Positions 26,068 to 34,740 of a stretch of DNA of 64,000 bases are shown piece after piece. Position numbers and translations under genes: made by a program. The stretch is from positions 1 to 64,000 of the forward strand of contig JAEWYQ010000004.1 of the NCBI GenBank assembly GCA_023395555.1, in the 5' to 3' direction. The notes beneath the pieces are model-generated. The model saw only the letters and a program-made list of their open reading frames with translations, was not told the DNA's origin and ran no database searches. This stretch comes from Bacillota bacterium. Its GTDB lineage: Bacteria; Bacillota; Clostridia; Lachnospirales; Lachnospiraceae. Numbering within the stretch: the stretch's first letter is position 1; every line of letters begins with the position of its first letter.

Positions 26068-28122
26068 TTACTCTTCTTTCTTTACAGCCTCTTTTTTAAC
26101 CGATCTTCTCTTCTGCTTCGCCGGCTGGTAAAACACCACCGACAGGGAGGGCAGTCTTACTGTGATCGACTGCTCATACCCGTGGCAGGGGATTTTCTCA
26201 ACCTTGACAGCTCTGTGCTCTCCGCAGCCATCCCCCCCGAAGCAGGCATCATCCGAGCTGAAGACCTCCTGATAGCTCTTCGCCGCAGGAACCCCAATCC
26301 GGTATTCCGGCCTCTCAACCGGGGTGAAATTTATCGCTACCAGAAGATAATCCCCGGCATCCCTGCCCTTTCTTAAAAAGGCCAGCACGCTCTGGTTGTT
26401 ATCCTCCGGGCAGATCCATTGAAAACCGCTCCAGCCGTTGTCATCCTGCCACAGGGACGGCTGTCCGATATAAAAATGATTTAATGCTCTCACATAATCC
26501 TTCATCTTCTGATGCATCTCATAATCCAGCAGCAGCCAGTCCAGTCCGGCATCATAGCGCCACTCAATGAACTGTCCGAATTCTCCGCCCATAAAGACCA
26601 GTTTTTTGCCGGGATGGGACATCATGTAGCCGAACAGCACCCGAAGCCCTGCAAATTTCTGCCGGTATTCTCCCGGCATCTTATTTAACAGAGAACGCTT
26701 TCCATGCACCACTTCGTCATGAGAGAGGGGAAGGATATAATTTTCAGAAAAGGCATAGACTAAGGAAAAGGTCAGCAGATTATGGTTCCATTTACGGTAA
26801 ACCGGATCCATTGAGGTATATTTCAAGGTATCGTTCATCCATCCCATATTCCATTTGTACAGAAAGCCCAGTCCTCCGCTGCTGGTAGGCGCGGTAACCA
26901 GCGGCCACTGGCTGGAATCCTCCGCAATCATCATTGTTCCCGGATACTGGGAATACACCACCTCGTTCAGCCTTCTGAGCAAAGCGGCAGCCTCCAGATT
27001 CTCATTGCCCCCGTACTGGTTCGGCAGCCATTCCTCCCTGCCGAAATCATGGTAAAGCATACTGGTAACCGCATCTACCCGGAAACCGTCCACATGATAA
27101 TACTCCAGCCAGAAGATGATGTTGGAGATCAGAAAGCTCTGGACCTCATGCCGTCCATAATCAAAGATCAGAGTTCCCCACTGGGGATGCTCCCCTCTTC
27201 TCGGATCAGGATGTTCATAGATAGGAGTGCCGTCAAACCGTGCCAGTCCGTGAGCATCTCTGGGAAAATGCCCCGGCACCCAGTCAAGGATGACACCGAT
27301 TCCCTTCCGGTGGCAATAATCAACGAAATACATAAATTCCTTCGGTGTTCCGTACCGGCTGGTAACGGCATAATATCCGGTAACCTGGTATCCCCAGGAG
27401 CCGTCAAAGGGATGCTCCATAACGGGCATCAGTTCAATATGGGTATATCCCATATCGGCCACATAATCCACCAGCTGGCCCGCCAGTTCCTTATAGCTTT
27501 GGAAGGACTGATCCTCCTTCCTCTTCCATGATCCCGGGTGTACCTCATAGATCAGCAGAGGCATATTCAGGGGAAGCCTTGCATCCCTGTTCTTAATCCA
27601 CTCCTCATCCGTCCAGGCAAAGCCCTCCAGCTCATAGACAACAGACGCCGTCTTCGGACGAAGCTCGCTATAATAGCCGTAAGGATCGCTTTTATAGAGT
27701 ATCTCTCCCCGCTGGGTCCTGACCGAGTATTTATACAGCTCTCCCGGCATGATGCCCGGAAGGAATAATTCCCAGATATCCGTCTCTTCCTTCCTCTTCA
27801 TCGGATGAAGTCCCGGATTCCACTGGTTAAAATCTCCCACAACACTGACTCCTTCGGCATTCGGAGCCCACACGCTGAAACGGACTCCCGCCTGACCGCC
27901 CTGTTCCATACAATGAGCTCCCAGCATACGGTAGCTCTTGTAATTGGTTCCCTCATGGAAGAGATAGATCTGTTCCTCCCTTATCTCCTCCGCCGTCTTT
28001 CCGGCGGTCTTCCCGACAGTTCTTCCCGCTGCCCTGCTCTTTGCTGCTCTGCCTTTCGCCGCCCGGCCTGCAGACGTGCCATCCGCCCCTGTACCATCAC
28101 GTACTATGTAATCTTCCTCCAT
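26068..28122 (-). CDS. glgB: 1,4-alpha-glucan branching enzyme (GH13) with a basic N-terminal tail
   Basis: 684 aa. Residues about 1-45 are a Lys/Arg/Ala/Gly-rich tail ([17 protein letters not shown]) not found in usual GlgB. Then come a CBM48 domain ([20 protein letters not shown]), the GH13 barrel with nucleophile Asp in DGFRVDAV, acid Glu in MMIAEDSS and Asp in [10 protein letters not shown], and a C-terminal beta domain ending in another basic run ([16 protein letters not shown]). Both ends may bind an acidic partner, nucleic acid or the glucan particle; that is inference. First gene of the glycogen operon, GGGAGG 9 nt before the ATG. Confidence 0.94.
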   Translation of the reverse strand: MEEDYIVRDGTGADGTSAGRAAKGRAAKSRAAGRTVGKTAGKTAEEIREEQIYLFHEGTNYKSYRMLGAHCMEQGGQAGVRFSVWAPNAEGVSVVGDFNQWNPGLHPMKRKEETDIWELFLPGIMPGELYKYSVRTQRGEILYKSDPYGYYSELRPKTASVVYELEGFAWTDEEWIKNRDARLPLNMPLLIYEVHPGSWKRKEDQSFQSYKELAGQLVDYVADMGYTHIELMPVMEHPFDGSWGYQVTGYYAVTSRYGTPKEFMYFVDYCHRKGIGVILDWVPGHFPRDAHGLARFDGTPIYEHPDPRRGEHPQWGTLIFDYGRHEVQSFLISNIIFWLEYYHVDGFRVDAVTSMLYHDFGREEWLPNQYGGNENLEAAALLRRLNEVVYSQYPGTMMIAEDSSQWPLVTAPTSSGGLGFLYKWNMGWMNDTLKYTSMDPVYRKWNHNLLTFSLVYAFSENYILPLSHDEVVHGKRSLLNKMPGEYRQKFAGLRVLFGYMMSHPGKKLVFMGGEFGQFIEWRYDAGLDWLLLDYEMHQKMKDYVRALNHFYIGQPSLWQDDNGWSGFQWICPEDNNQSVLAFLRKGRDAGDYLLVAINFTPVERPEYRIGVPAAKSYQEVFSSDDACFGGDGCGEHRAVKVEKIPCHGYEQSITVRLPSLSVVFYQPAKQKRRSVKKEAVKKEE

Positions 28123-28331
28123 CCGCCTTTACCTCCCAATATTCTGCCGCCTGTCATCCGCCCCGTATAATTTCAACATTCAAAATATATGACACTGAAG
28201 TCAAAATTATTCCTAAAACTTTTCCCGGAAAAATGCGTTCCATGGGATCAAAAGCCCCGCCCACCCCGCACTTAAATACCTGCTGTATTCCGGCATACAC
28301 GCATAAATGCATGGGTATAATGTCTATCAAC

Positions 28332-28359
28332 ATTATACCATAGTTGTCGGAATTTGTAA
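28332..28359 (-). promoter_or_regulatory. Promoter of the glycogen operon
   Basis: -35 TTACAA at 28359-28354, a 16-bp spacer and -10 TATAAT at 28337-28332. Confidence 0.6.
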
Positions 28360-28495
28360 TGGTTTTTTTTCATTATTCTAAATATTTTATCTATTTTTTT
28401 GTTTTGTTTCTAGTCAATAAACTTTTACAAACAATTTTTATGTAATTCCCGGCCCTAATTCATAAAAACGTAAATAAATCTTAACATATATTGTC

Positions 28496-28525
28496 TTTAC
28501 TTCTCTCTCTCTCCTATTATATAAT
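28496..28525 (+). promoter_or_regulatory. Promoter of the WG-repeat gene
   Basis: TTTACT at 28496-28501, an 18-bp CT-rich spacer and TATAAT at 28520-28525, about 55 nt before the start codon. Confidence 0.6.
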
Positions 28526-28581
28526 GGAGGCGTAGGCAAACAGTGCGATCCTTGACAGAATTAGATAAAGGAGTTCCCCTT

Positions 28582-30276
28582 ATGAAAAAAAAGATGCTGA
28601 TCATCGGTGCCGCATTAGCAGCAGTTCTTGTTATTGCAGCATCCGTATACTTTATATTTTTCCGGATGAAATCCGAACAGGTGAATAATCCGGAGCCCTT
28701 TCCCGACCCCACCGAGCTTCCCTCCCCCACGGTCTCTCCCACGGCTTCGCCGCTTCCGGAGGATGCCGCACAGGAAGTGCAGTTATACCCCGCATACACA
28801 AAATCAGGATGCGTCACTAAATTTGGTTATATAGACCGAAGCGGCAATTTTGTCATTGAACCCGCTTATGATCATGCCGAGGATTTTGCGGAAGGTATGG
28901 CAATTGTGATTCAAGACGGGATTTATAAGGTAATTGATTCAAAGGGTACCGTAATGTATGAAAATGATAACCAGATACGCTCTTTCCGTAATGGAATGGC
29001 GGCTTTCCTTCGCTCGGTGGAAGACAACATGCTCTATGGCTATATCAATCGGAAAGGGCAGGAGGTGATTCCTCCCTCCTATCTCTTTGCTGATGATTTC
29101 AGTGAGGACGGCCAGGCTTATGTGGCTCTTCCCGACGGAAGCTCCTTCCAGCTCATCGACCGGACCGGCAGCGTGCTGGAGAACAGCCAGGTAACCCTGG
29201 GTAACGGTTATGTGAGTGATTTTCAGGATGGATATCTGATCTATTATGATTCCGACGCCATGCTCTATGGTGTGAAAAGGGTGGATGATACTCCCGTATT
29301 TGACCCCATATACAGCAGCATTGACTACCTGGGCAGCAATCTCTTTGCCATTAAGGATCCTTCCGTGGAGTCCTATAAGGCCTCCTTTTATCCGGCCGCT
29401 ATTTTTAATGCCCAGGGGGAACAATTAACCGAATACAACTTATATGACCTGCAGCCCTTTAACGGAGATTATTCTTCTGCTGCCGATGAATCTGCCGTGT
29501 TCTTCATTGACAAGACCGGCCAGGAGGATTCCTCCCTGCCCAGCTATGACGGCGGCGGCAGCCTTACCCTTTTGGGAGATATCGTAAAAGCGGAGATTGA
29601 CGGTGATCTTGCATATTATAATTTGGATAATACCGTGCTGTGGAAGGCTGATACCACCTTCCGCCTGGACTCAGGCATTCTGGTAAAGCAGCTTCATTTC
29701 AAGCCCCTGCGGTCTGTGATGGTTCGCTACCCCAAGGTAGAGGGCTTGCCCGACCCGGCGGTTCAGCATCAGATTAACGAACATCTGGAGAGTATTTTCA
29801 CAGATGCAAGAGCCAATATTACAGCGGAGGATTATCTGTCCGTCGATGACCGCTTCCAGGCCTCTCTTCTGGATCAATTGCTGGTCATTCAGATGAACGG
29901 CTATGATTATTTTGCCGGAGCCGCCCATGGAATGCCTCTCAAGGAATACTATTATATTGATATTGCAACCGGCAGCTTCTACGAATTAAAGGATTTATTC
30001 CTCAAGGACAGCGGCTACAAGACTGCAATTAATGAAATCATTCAGGCCGAGCTGGAAGAGGCCTCCGAGGATAACCTCTATCTTCCTGACAGCTTTACAG
30101 GAATAACCGATGCACAATATTTCTATCTGACGGAAAACAGCCTTGTCATTTATTTCTATCCCTATGAGATTGCCCCTTATGCCGCAGGCTTTCCGGAATT
30201 TGAGATTTCCTTTGACGACCTGGCGGAGTATCTGAATACTAACGGAGACTTCTGGAAGGCATTTCATAACAAATAA
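28582..30276 (+). CDS. Membrane-anchored WG-repeat protein with DUF3298/RsiV-like C-terminus
   Basis: 564 aa. One N-terminal membrane helix (about 5-30), a Pro/Thr/Ser-rich stalk, then WG-type repeats (FGYIDRSGNFVIEPAYDHAE, YGYINRKGQEVIPPSY and weaker ones) and a C-terminal region (about 385-564) with an RsiV/DUF3298-like pattern (YDYFAGAAHGMP, FYELKDLF, YFYPYEIAPYAAG). It is predicted to be exposed outside the cell. RsiV proteins bind lysozyme as anti-sigma factors, but no sigma gene is adjacent, so the role is unknown. AAAGGAG lies 8 nt before the ATG at 28582. Confidence 0.8.
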   Translation: MKKKMLIIGAALAAVLVIAASVYFIFFRMKSEQVNNPEPFPDPTELPSPTVSPTASPLPEDAAQEVQLYPAYTKSGCVTKFGYIDRSGNFVIEPAYDHAEDFAEGMAIVIQDGIYKVIDSKGTVMYENDNQIRSFRNGMAAFLRSVEDNMLYGYINRKGQEVIPPSYLFADDFSEDGQAYVALPDGSSFQLIDRTGSVLENSQVTLGNGYVSDFQDGYLIYYDSDAMLYGVKRVDDTPVFDPIYSSIDYLGSNLFAIKDPSVESYKASFYPAAIFNAQGEQLTEYNLYDLQPFNGDYSSAADESAVFFIDKTGQEDSSLPSYDGGGSLTLLGDIVKAEIDGDLAYYNLDNTVLWKADTTFRLDSGILVKQLHFKPLRSVMVRYPKVEGLPDPAVQHQINEHLESIFTDARANITAEDYLSVDDRFQASLLDQLLVIQMNGYDYFAGAAHGMPLKEYYYIDIATGSFYELKDLFLKDSGYKTAINEIIQAELEEASEDNLYLPDSFTGITDAQYFYLTENSLVIYFYPYEIAPYAAGFPEFEISFDDLAEYLNTNGDFWKAFHNK

Positions 30277-30313
30277 TAACCACCGCTATTATCTTCTTTT
30301 TCATATTTCTTAA

Positions 30314-30380
30314 AACAGATTCCGCCCGGCCGGCCTGGATACAAGGTATCATTCAGGCTGACCGGGCGGAATCTGTTGTT
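30314..30380. terminator. Bidirectional terminator
   Basis: 16-bp perfect stem AACAGATTCCGCCCGG (30314-30329) / its complement (30362-30377) between convergent genes, with further pairing inside the loop. Confidence 0.8.
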
Positions 30381-31573
30381 TATACCAGTGCCACCTTATC
30401 CAGAATATCACTCAGATAAGCGATGGTAATCCCATAGTTGGTCATGGGAACATTTTGAACCTTGGACTGCTCTACACGGTTCATTACATACTTGCGGTTA
30501 AACATACAGGAACCGCATTGAATAACCAGATCATAAGGGGTGAGATCCCGGGGGAAATCATTTCCGCTGACATTGACCACCGTCAGTCCCTCTCCTGCTT
30601 TCTTTCGCAGCATGCGGGGCAGCTTCTCCCTTCCGATGTCCTCCTCCAGAGGCACATGGGTGCAGGCTTCCGCAATCAATACCTTAGAGCTTTCCGTCAG
30701 TTGATCCAGAACCTTTGCACTCTTTACAAAATAATCAATATCTCCCTTATGGCTTGCAAACAGCACGGAGAAAGAGGTTAGCAGGCTTTCTGCCGGTTTT
30801 TTCTCATATACTGCGGGAAATACCTGGGAGTCCGTGATAATTAATTTGGGCGGCCGCGCCAGGCTTTCCAATGCCTGCTCCAGCTTATCCGCGGTACTGC
30901 TTAGTACAATGCATTTCTTGTCCAGCAGCTCCCGCAGGGTCTGAACCTGGGGCAGGATCAGACGTCCCTTCGGCGCCTGGATATCCTGGGGCATGACCAG
31001 AAGAACCGTATCTCCCTCTCTTACCAGATCGCCGGTAATGCTCTTTGCCTCAAAATCCTCCGGCAGCCGGCGGATGATCTCTTCCCGGATTCTTTCCATG
31101 CCAAGCCTGGATATGGCGCTTATTTTCACCGGCTCCTCTCCCAGCGCTTCATATATTTTATTCCGAATGCGATCCGTATTGCTGATCTGGTCAACCTTAT
31201 TGATTACCATGATCACCGCGGCCTTATGCTTACGGAAGGCCTCTGCCCATTCCAGCTCCTGGGCAATCTCCTCATTGCTGCATACAATCAGTGCCACATC
31301 CGTCTTCTCCATGGCGAGACGCGTCTTTTCCACCCGCATCTGGCCCAGGTAGCCGCTGTCATCAAAGCCTGCCGTATCAATCAGGACACAGGAACCGATA
31401 CCATGGATTTCGATGCTTTTATAGACCGGATCCGTGGTGGTTCCCGCCACATTGGACACCAGCGCCGTGTTCTGCCCTGTCAGGGCGTTGATCAGGGTGG
31501 ACTTTCCGCTGTTGCGTTTTCCGAAGATGCCGATATGGAGCTGATTTGCTCTGGGGGTGCCGTTTAAACTCAT
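30380..31573 (-). CDS. hydF: [FeFe]-hydrogenase maturation GTPase HydF
   Basis: Scaffold on which the 2Fe subcluster of the H-cluster is assembled before transfer to the hydrogenase. 397 aa from the ATG at 31573. N-terminal GTPase: P-loop GKRNSGKST, switch TTTDP, DTAGFDD, NKVD. C-terminal metal-site Cys: EACTHVP and CGSCMFNRK; the His often next to CxxC is Gln here. The start lies 19 nt after hydG. It is last in hydE-hydG-hydF. No hydrogenase structural gene is in the window. Confidence 0.95.
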   Translation of the reverse strand: MSLNGTPRANQLHIGIFGKRNSGKSTLINALTGQNTALVSNVAGTTTDPVYKSIEIHGIGSCVLIDTAGFDDSGYLGQMRVEKTRLAMEKTDVALIVCSNEEIAQELEWAEAFRKHKAAVIMVINKVDQISNTDRIRNKIYEALGEEPVKISAISRLGMERIREEIIRRLPEDFEAKSITGDLVREGDTVLLVMPQDIQAPKGRLILPQVQTLRELLDKKCIVLSSTADKLEQALESLARPPKLIITDSQVFPAVYEKKPAESLLTSFSVLFASHKGDIDYFVKSAKVLDQLTESSKVLIAEACTHVPLEEDIGREKLPRMLRKKAGEGLTVVNVSGNDFPRDLTPYDLVIQCGSCMFNRKYVMNRVEQSKVQNVPMTNYGITIAYLSDILDKVALV

Positions 31574-31592
31574 ATAATAACCATTCCTTTCC

Positions 31593-33011
31593 TTAAAATC
31601 TGAAATCCCTGCTGCCTCCCGCAATTTTCTGCAAGTTTTCCTTCGCTAACCGCAGCACCTTTTCATTAGGGATATTGCTCAGTTCCCGCTCAATCAGGGC
31701 TTCCCCCTTCGCCTTTGTATCCGGGGAAGCGTAATCCTCCAGATACTCCTTCAGTGTCATCAGTGCGTTGGGCTGACAGCAGTTGGCGATCTGCCCGGAT
31801 TTCACCAGGCTCATAAAACGGTCGCCGGTTCTGCCCTCCCGGTAGCAGGCGGTACAGAAGCTGGGAATGTGCCCAAGGGACAGAAGCCAGTTCACAATCT
31901 CATCCAGTGTTCTGGTATCCTCCACATCAAACTGTGCCGAGCTCTCTTCCTCCGGCTCCGGCGTGTCGTAACCTCCCACGCTGGTCCTGGAACCTCCGCT
32001 GATCTGGGATACTCCCAGCTTAAGGGCCTTTTCCCTGCTCTTCCGGGATTCCCGCGTCGAGACTATGATTCCGGTGTAGGGTACCGCAATTCTAAGAATC
32101 GCTACAATTTTCTCAAATATCTCATCGGATATGGAGTCCTTGAAGCTGGAGGCATCAATATCATCCGCCGGGCGGATTCTGGGCACGCTGATGGTATGGG
32201 GCCCCACACCCATGGCCGCCTCCAGATGCTCCGCATGCATCAGAATTCCTGCGAAATCATAGCGGTACCTATTCAGCCCATAGAGAACTCCCAGTCCCAC
32301 ATCATCAATCCCTGCCTCCATGGCCCGGTCCATGGCCTCGGTATGGTAGGCATAATTATGCTTTGGCCCGGTGGGATGAAGCTTCTCATAATTCTCCTTA
32401 TGATAAGTCTCCTGGAAGAGGATATAGGTTCCGATGCCGGCCTCCTTCAGCTTCCGGTAATCCTCCGCCGTGGTTGCGGCGATATTGACATTCACTCTGC
32501 GGATAGCGCCGTTCTTATGATGAATGGAATAGATGGTGCGGATGCTCTCCAGAATATACTCCAGCGGATTATTCACCGGATCCTCCCCTGCCTCCAGGGC
32601 AAGTCGCTTATGTCCCATGTCCTGGAGGGCAATTACCTCCCGGCGGATCTCCTCCTGGGTCAGCTTTTTCCGGGGAATGTGCTTATTGGTATAGTGGTAC
32701 GGGCAGTAGACACAGCCGTTGACACAGTAATTGGACAGATAGAGGGGAGCAAACATGACAATGCGGTTGCCATAGAATTTCTCCTTAATCTTAACCGCCA
32801 GGTCATACATACGCCGGATCTGGTCCTCCTGCTGACACTCCAGAAGGACACTGGCCTCCCGGTGGGTAATGCCCTTCAGCTCCTCTGCCTTGGTCAGAAT
32901 GGCATCGATCAGCTCCCGGTTGTTCTTATTGGCGCTTGCGTATTCCAACGTGGACAGAATCTCCTCATGATTGATAAATTCTTCCGCTTTCTTAGACCTT
33001 ACATCATACAT
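31593..33011 (-). CDS. hydG: [FeFe]-hydrogenase maturase HydG (tyrosine lyase)
   Basis: Radical-SAM enzyme that splits tyrosine into p-cresol plus the CO and cyanide ligands of the H-cluster. 472 aa. The SAM cluster motif is CVNGCVYC (CX3CX2C) near residue 95; the C-terminal auxiliary cluster Cys are CTACYREGRTGDRF and NCCQPNA. AAAGGAG lies 8 nt before the ATG; the start overlaps the end of hydE by 13 nt, so the two are coupled. Confidence 0.96.
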   Translation of the reverse strand: MYDVRSKKAEEFINHEEILSTLEYASANKNNRELIDAILTKAEELKGITHREASVLLECQQEDQIRRMYDLAVKIKEKFYGNRIVMFAPLYLSNYCVNGCVYCPYHYTNKHIPRKKLTQEEIRREVIALQDMGHKRLALEAGEDPVNNPLEYILESIRTIYSIHHKNGAIRRVNVNIAATTAEDYRKLKEAGIGTYILFQETYHKENYEKLHPTGPKHNYAYHTEAMDRAMEAGIDDVGLGVLYGLNRYRYDFAGILMHAEHLEAAMGVGPHTISVPRIRPADDIDASSFKDSISDEIFEKIVAILRIAVPYTGIIVSTRESRKSREKALKLGVSQISGGSRTSVGGYDTPEPEEESSAQFDVEDTRTLDEIVNWLLSLGHIPSFCTACYREGRTGDRFMSLVKSGQIANCCQPNALMTLKEYLEDYASPDTKAKGEALIERELSNIPNEKVLRLAKENLQKIAGGSRDFRF

Positions 33012-34105
33012 ACTTCCAGCTCCTTTTCTTTATAATCACCGCGGTCAACCGCCAGCTCATAGCCAATCTTCTTCATCCGCCGGTCAAGGCAGAAACGGCA
33101 TTCCGCCGCTTCGTCCCCCGTACAGATTTTATTGTCATACAGCTCATAATTCTTGCGCATCGAGGTGGGGGAGAGATTTGGCATAACCACATTGGCTCCG
33201 GACAGGATTCCCTCTTCTCTTCCATTGGGATGGATGGTTCCCAATGCCGTAGTGGCAGGGAGCAGTGAGTCGGGCAGCATCAGTCTCAGAATACTGATCA
33301 AAACCAGGGTCAGCTCCATGGAGCCCTTCTCCTCCCGTGCAAAGGGTGTATCATGATGAGGGAGAAACGGGCCTATTCCTACCATCTGCGGGGCAAGCTC
33401 CTTAAGGAAGAACAGGTCATCCACAATATACTCCGGCTTCTGTCCGGGCGAACCCACCATGAAGCCCGCTCCCACCTGGTATCCGATCTTCTTCAGATCC
33501 AGCAGGCACTGCTTGCGGTTTCGTAAGCTCAGATTGGCCGGATGAAGCCTGGCATAATGCTCCTCATTGGCGGTCTCATGCCGGAGCAGATACCGGTCGG
33601 CTCCTGCCTGGTAATACTTCAGATAGCTTTCATAGCTTTTCTCGCCGATGGAAAGGGTCAGGGCACATTCCGGGAAGCCTTCCTTGATCCCGCGAATCAT
33701 CTCCAGTATATCCTCATCCCTATAGCCGCCATCCTCCCCTCCCTGAAGCACAAAGGTACGAAAGCCCAGCTCATAGCCATCCCGGCAGCAGCTTAAGATC
33801 TGTTCCAGGTTCAGCCGGTAACGGGTGGCCCGGAGGTTACTCCTTCTTATTCCACAGTAATAGCAATCATTTTTACAGTAATTTGTGAATTCAATCAGGC
33901 CTCTGGTATAAATCCGGTTTCCGAACCGCCGGAGAGTGACCTCTCTTGCCTTTTCCCGGAGATACAGCTTCTCCTCCGTGCCCATACCGGTCAAGAGGGC
34001 GAGGAATTCCTCCCCTGTGAGCATTCTCTGTTCCTCCAGCCGGTCAATCAGCTGAATGCATGATGAGCCGTTTTCTGTTCTTGATTGTTTTTTGATATCA
34101 GACAT
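32999..34105 (-). CDS. hydE: [FeFe]-hydrogenase maturase HydE
   Basis: Radical-SAM enzyme that helps make the dithiomethylamine bridge of the H-cluster. 368 aa. SAM cluster Cys in CKNDCYYCGIR; SPGQKPEYIVDDL and GPFLPHHDTPF are HydE hallmarks; a C-terminal CRFC may hold a second cluster. The ATG at 34105 has GGAG 7 nt upstream; the ATG at 34117 has a poorer site. A long leader (about 295 nt) separates it from the promoter at 34407-34435. Confidence 0.95.
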   Translation of the reverse strand: MSDIKKQSRTENGSSCIQLIDRLEEQRMLTGEEFLALLTGMGTEEKLYLREKAREVTLRRFGNRIYTRGLIEFTNYCKNDCYYCGIRRSNLRATRYRLNLEQILSCCRDGYELGFRTFVLQGGEDGGYRDEDILEMIRGIKEGFPECALTLSIGEKSYESYLKYYQAGADRYLLRHETANEEHYARLHPANLSLRNRKQCLLDLKKIGYQVGAGFMVGSPGQKPEYIVDDLFFLKELAPQMVGIGPFLPHHDTPFAREEKGSMELTLVLISILRLMLPDSLLPATTALGTIHPNGREEGILSGANVVMPNLSPTSMRKNYELYDNKICTGDEAAECRFCLDRRMKKIGYELAVDRGDYKEKELEVCMM

Positions 34106-34156
34106 AATCCTCTCCATTTTCCTTATAAATCAGCGGACAATTTACATCCGTTGAGG

Positions 34157-34236
34157 CATAAAAATTCCTCACGTCATTGCGGCTGTAAGGAATCCTTACG
34201 CCCTAAGGTCATAAAAATTCCTCACGTCATTGCGGC
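34157..34236 (-). repeat. Two tandem hairpin elements in the hydE leader
   Basis: An identical 27-bp block is present at 34157-34183 and 34210-34236 (53-bp period). As minus-strand RNA each copy can form an outer stem and an inner stem UGAGG/CCUYA around the loop AAUUUUUAUG. The outer stems differ but both pair: UCCUUACGCC/GGCGUAAGGA for the first and UUACAGCCG/CGGAUGUAA for the second. The conserved parts are the loop and the bulge GCAAUGACG. Confidence 0.7.
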
Positions 34237-34400
34237 GTAAGGATAGAGTGTTCCAATAAGGATAATGCCTCACCCGAGAGCTTTAGCTTAATGCTCAATG
34301 CTTCGGAGGATTCACAATCCCAATCAGCGATGTTCTATTCTTCGCCTTTCACGCGGGTGTACCCTGGTGGTCAGAACGATTTTATTTTTTTGTTACTTGT
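34237..34400 (-). ncRNA. Structured 5' part of the hydEGF leader, class unknown
   Basis: Downstream of the predicted start (about 34400, minus strand) a domain closes with CACCCG/CGGGUG and holds a hairpin GGAUU-gug-AAUCC and a GAGC/GCUC arm. The two tandem elements follow. I do not recognise a known riboswitch. It may also be a dispersed intergenic repeat rather than a regulator. Confidence 0.4.
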
Positions 34401-34406
34401 TTAACA

Positions 34407-34435
34407 ATTATAACTCAATTATCATTTTTCGTAAA
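34407..34435 (-). promoter_or_regulatory. Promoter of hydEGF
   Basis: -35 TTTACG at 34435-34430, a 17-bp spacer and -10 TATAAT at 34412-34407. Confidence 0.65.
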
Positions 34436-34455
34436 CAAGATTTTATATTTAGCTA

Positions 34456-34484
34456 TTGACAAATATATAAGGTTCGGATATAAT
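34456..34484 (+). promoter_or_regulatory. Consensus promoter of amt
   Basis: Perfect TTGACA at 34456-34461, a 17-bp spacer and perfect TATAAT at 34479-34484. The transcript should start near 34491, with the first attenuator about 10 nt later. Confidence 0.85.
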
Positions 34485-34500
34485 CAACCGCAAGAACAGC

Positions 34501-34540
34501 AAAAGCGCTATGGGTGACATACCCGCAGCGCTTTTATTTT
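34501..34540 (+). promoter_or_regulatory. First attenuator hairpin in the amt leader
   Basis: AAAAGCGCT (34501-34509) pairs with AGCGCTTTT (34527-34535), with an inner GGGT/ACCC stem, followed by TTTTATTTT. The sequence around it (CGCAAGAACAGCAAAAG ... ACCCGCAGCGC) matches the glnN leader in order, spacing and position relative to the promoter. Confidence 0.8.
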
Positions 34541-34663
34541 GCACAGAAAGGACGGGGATAATAGGAAGGAGTACTCCGGAGTCTTCCGGCGGACTCTGCT
34601 CTGAGGAGAAAAGCAATCTGTTTTAGAAAGGTTAGGATAACTGTTGGAAACAACGTACACAAA

Positions 34664-34724
34664 GGTGTGTGTTCTATTGATTGGCATCTGCTGATGCGAG
34701 CAATAAAATACACACCCATTTTTT
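34664..34724 (+). promoter_or_regulatory. Second terminator-like hairpin in the amt leader
   Basis: GGTGTGT (34664-34670) pairs with ACACACC (34710-34716); TATTG/CAATA and GCATC/GATGC extend the stem; six T follow (34719-34724), immediately before the ribosome site GGGAGG. amt thus has two tandem terminators before its start codon. Confidence 0.75.
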
Positions 34725-34740
34725 ATGGGAGGAAACGTCT

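Larger units (their letters stand above)
28123..28581. other. Divergent region between glgB and the WG-repeat gene
   Basis: About 460 bp. It holds the glgB promoter (28332-28359), giving a leader of roughly 200 nt, and the promoter of the plus-strand gene (28496-28525). The part between the promoters is very AT-rich. No gene or known riboswitch recognised. Confidence 0.6.

Noticed and set aside
31869..33035. 388-codon open frame antisense to hydG
   Set aside because: Shadow of hydG; hydG carries all expected cluster Cys motifs and a proper ribosome site.
34141..34375. CRISPR-like repeat in the hydE leader
   Set aside because: Only two copies with pairing outer stems; no array, no cas genes.
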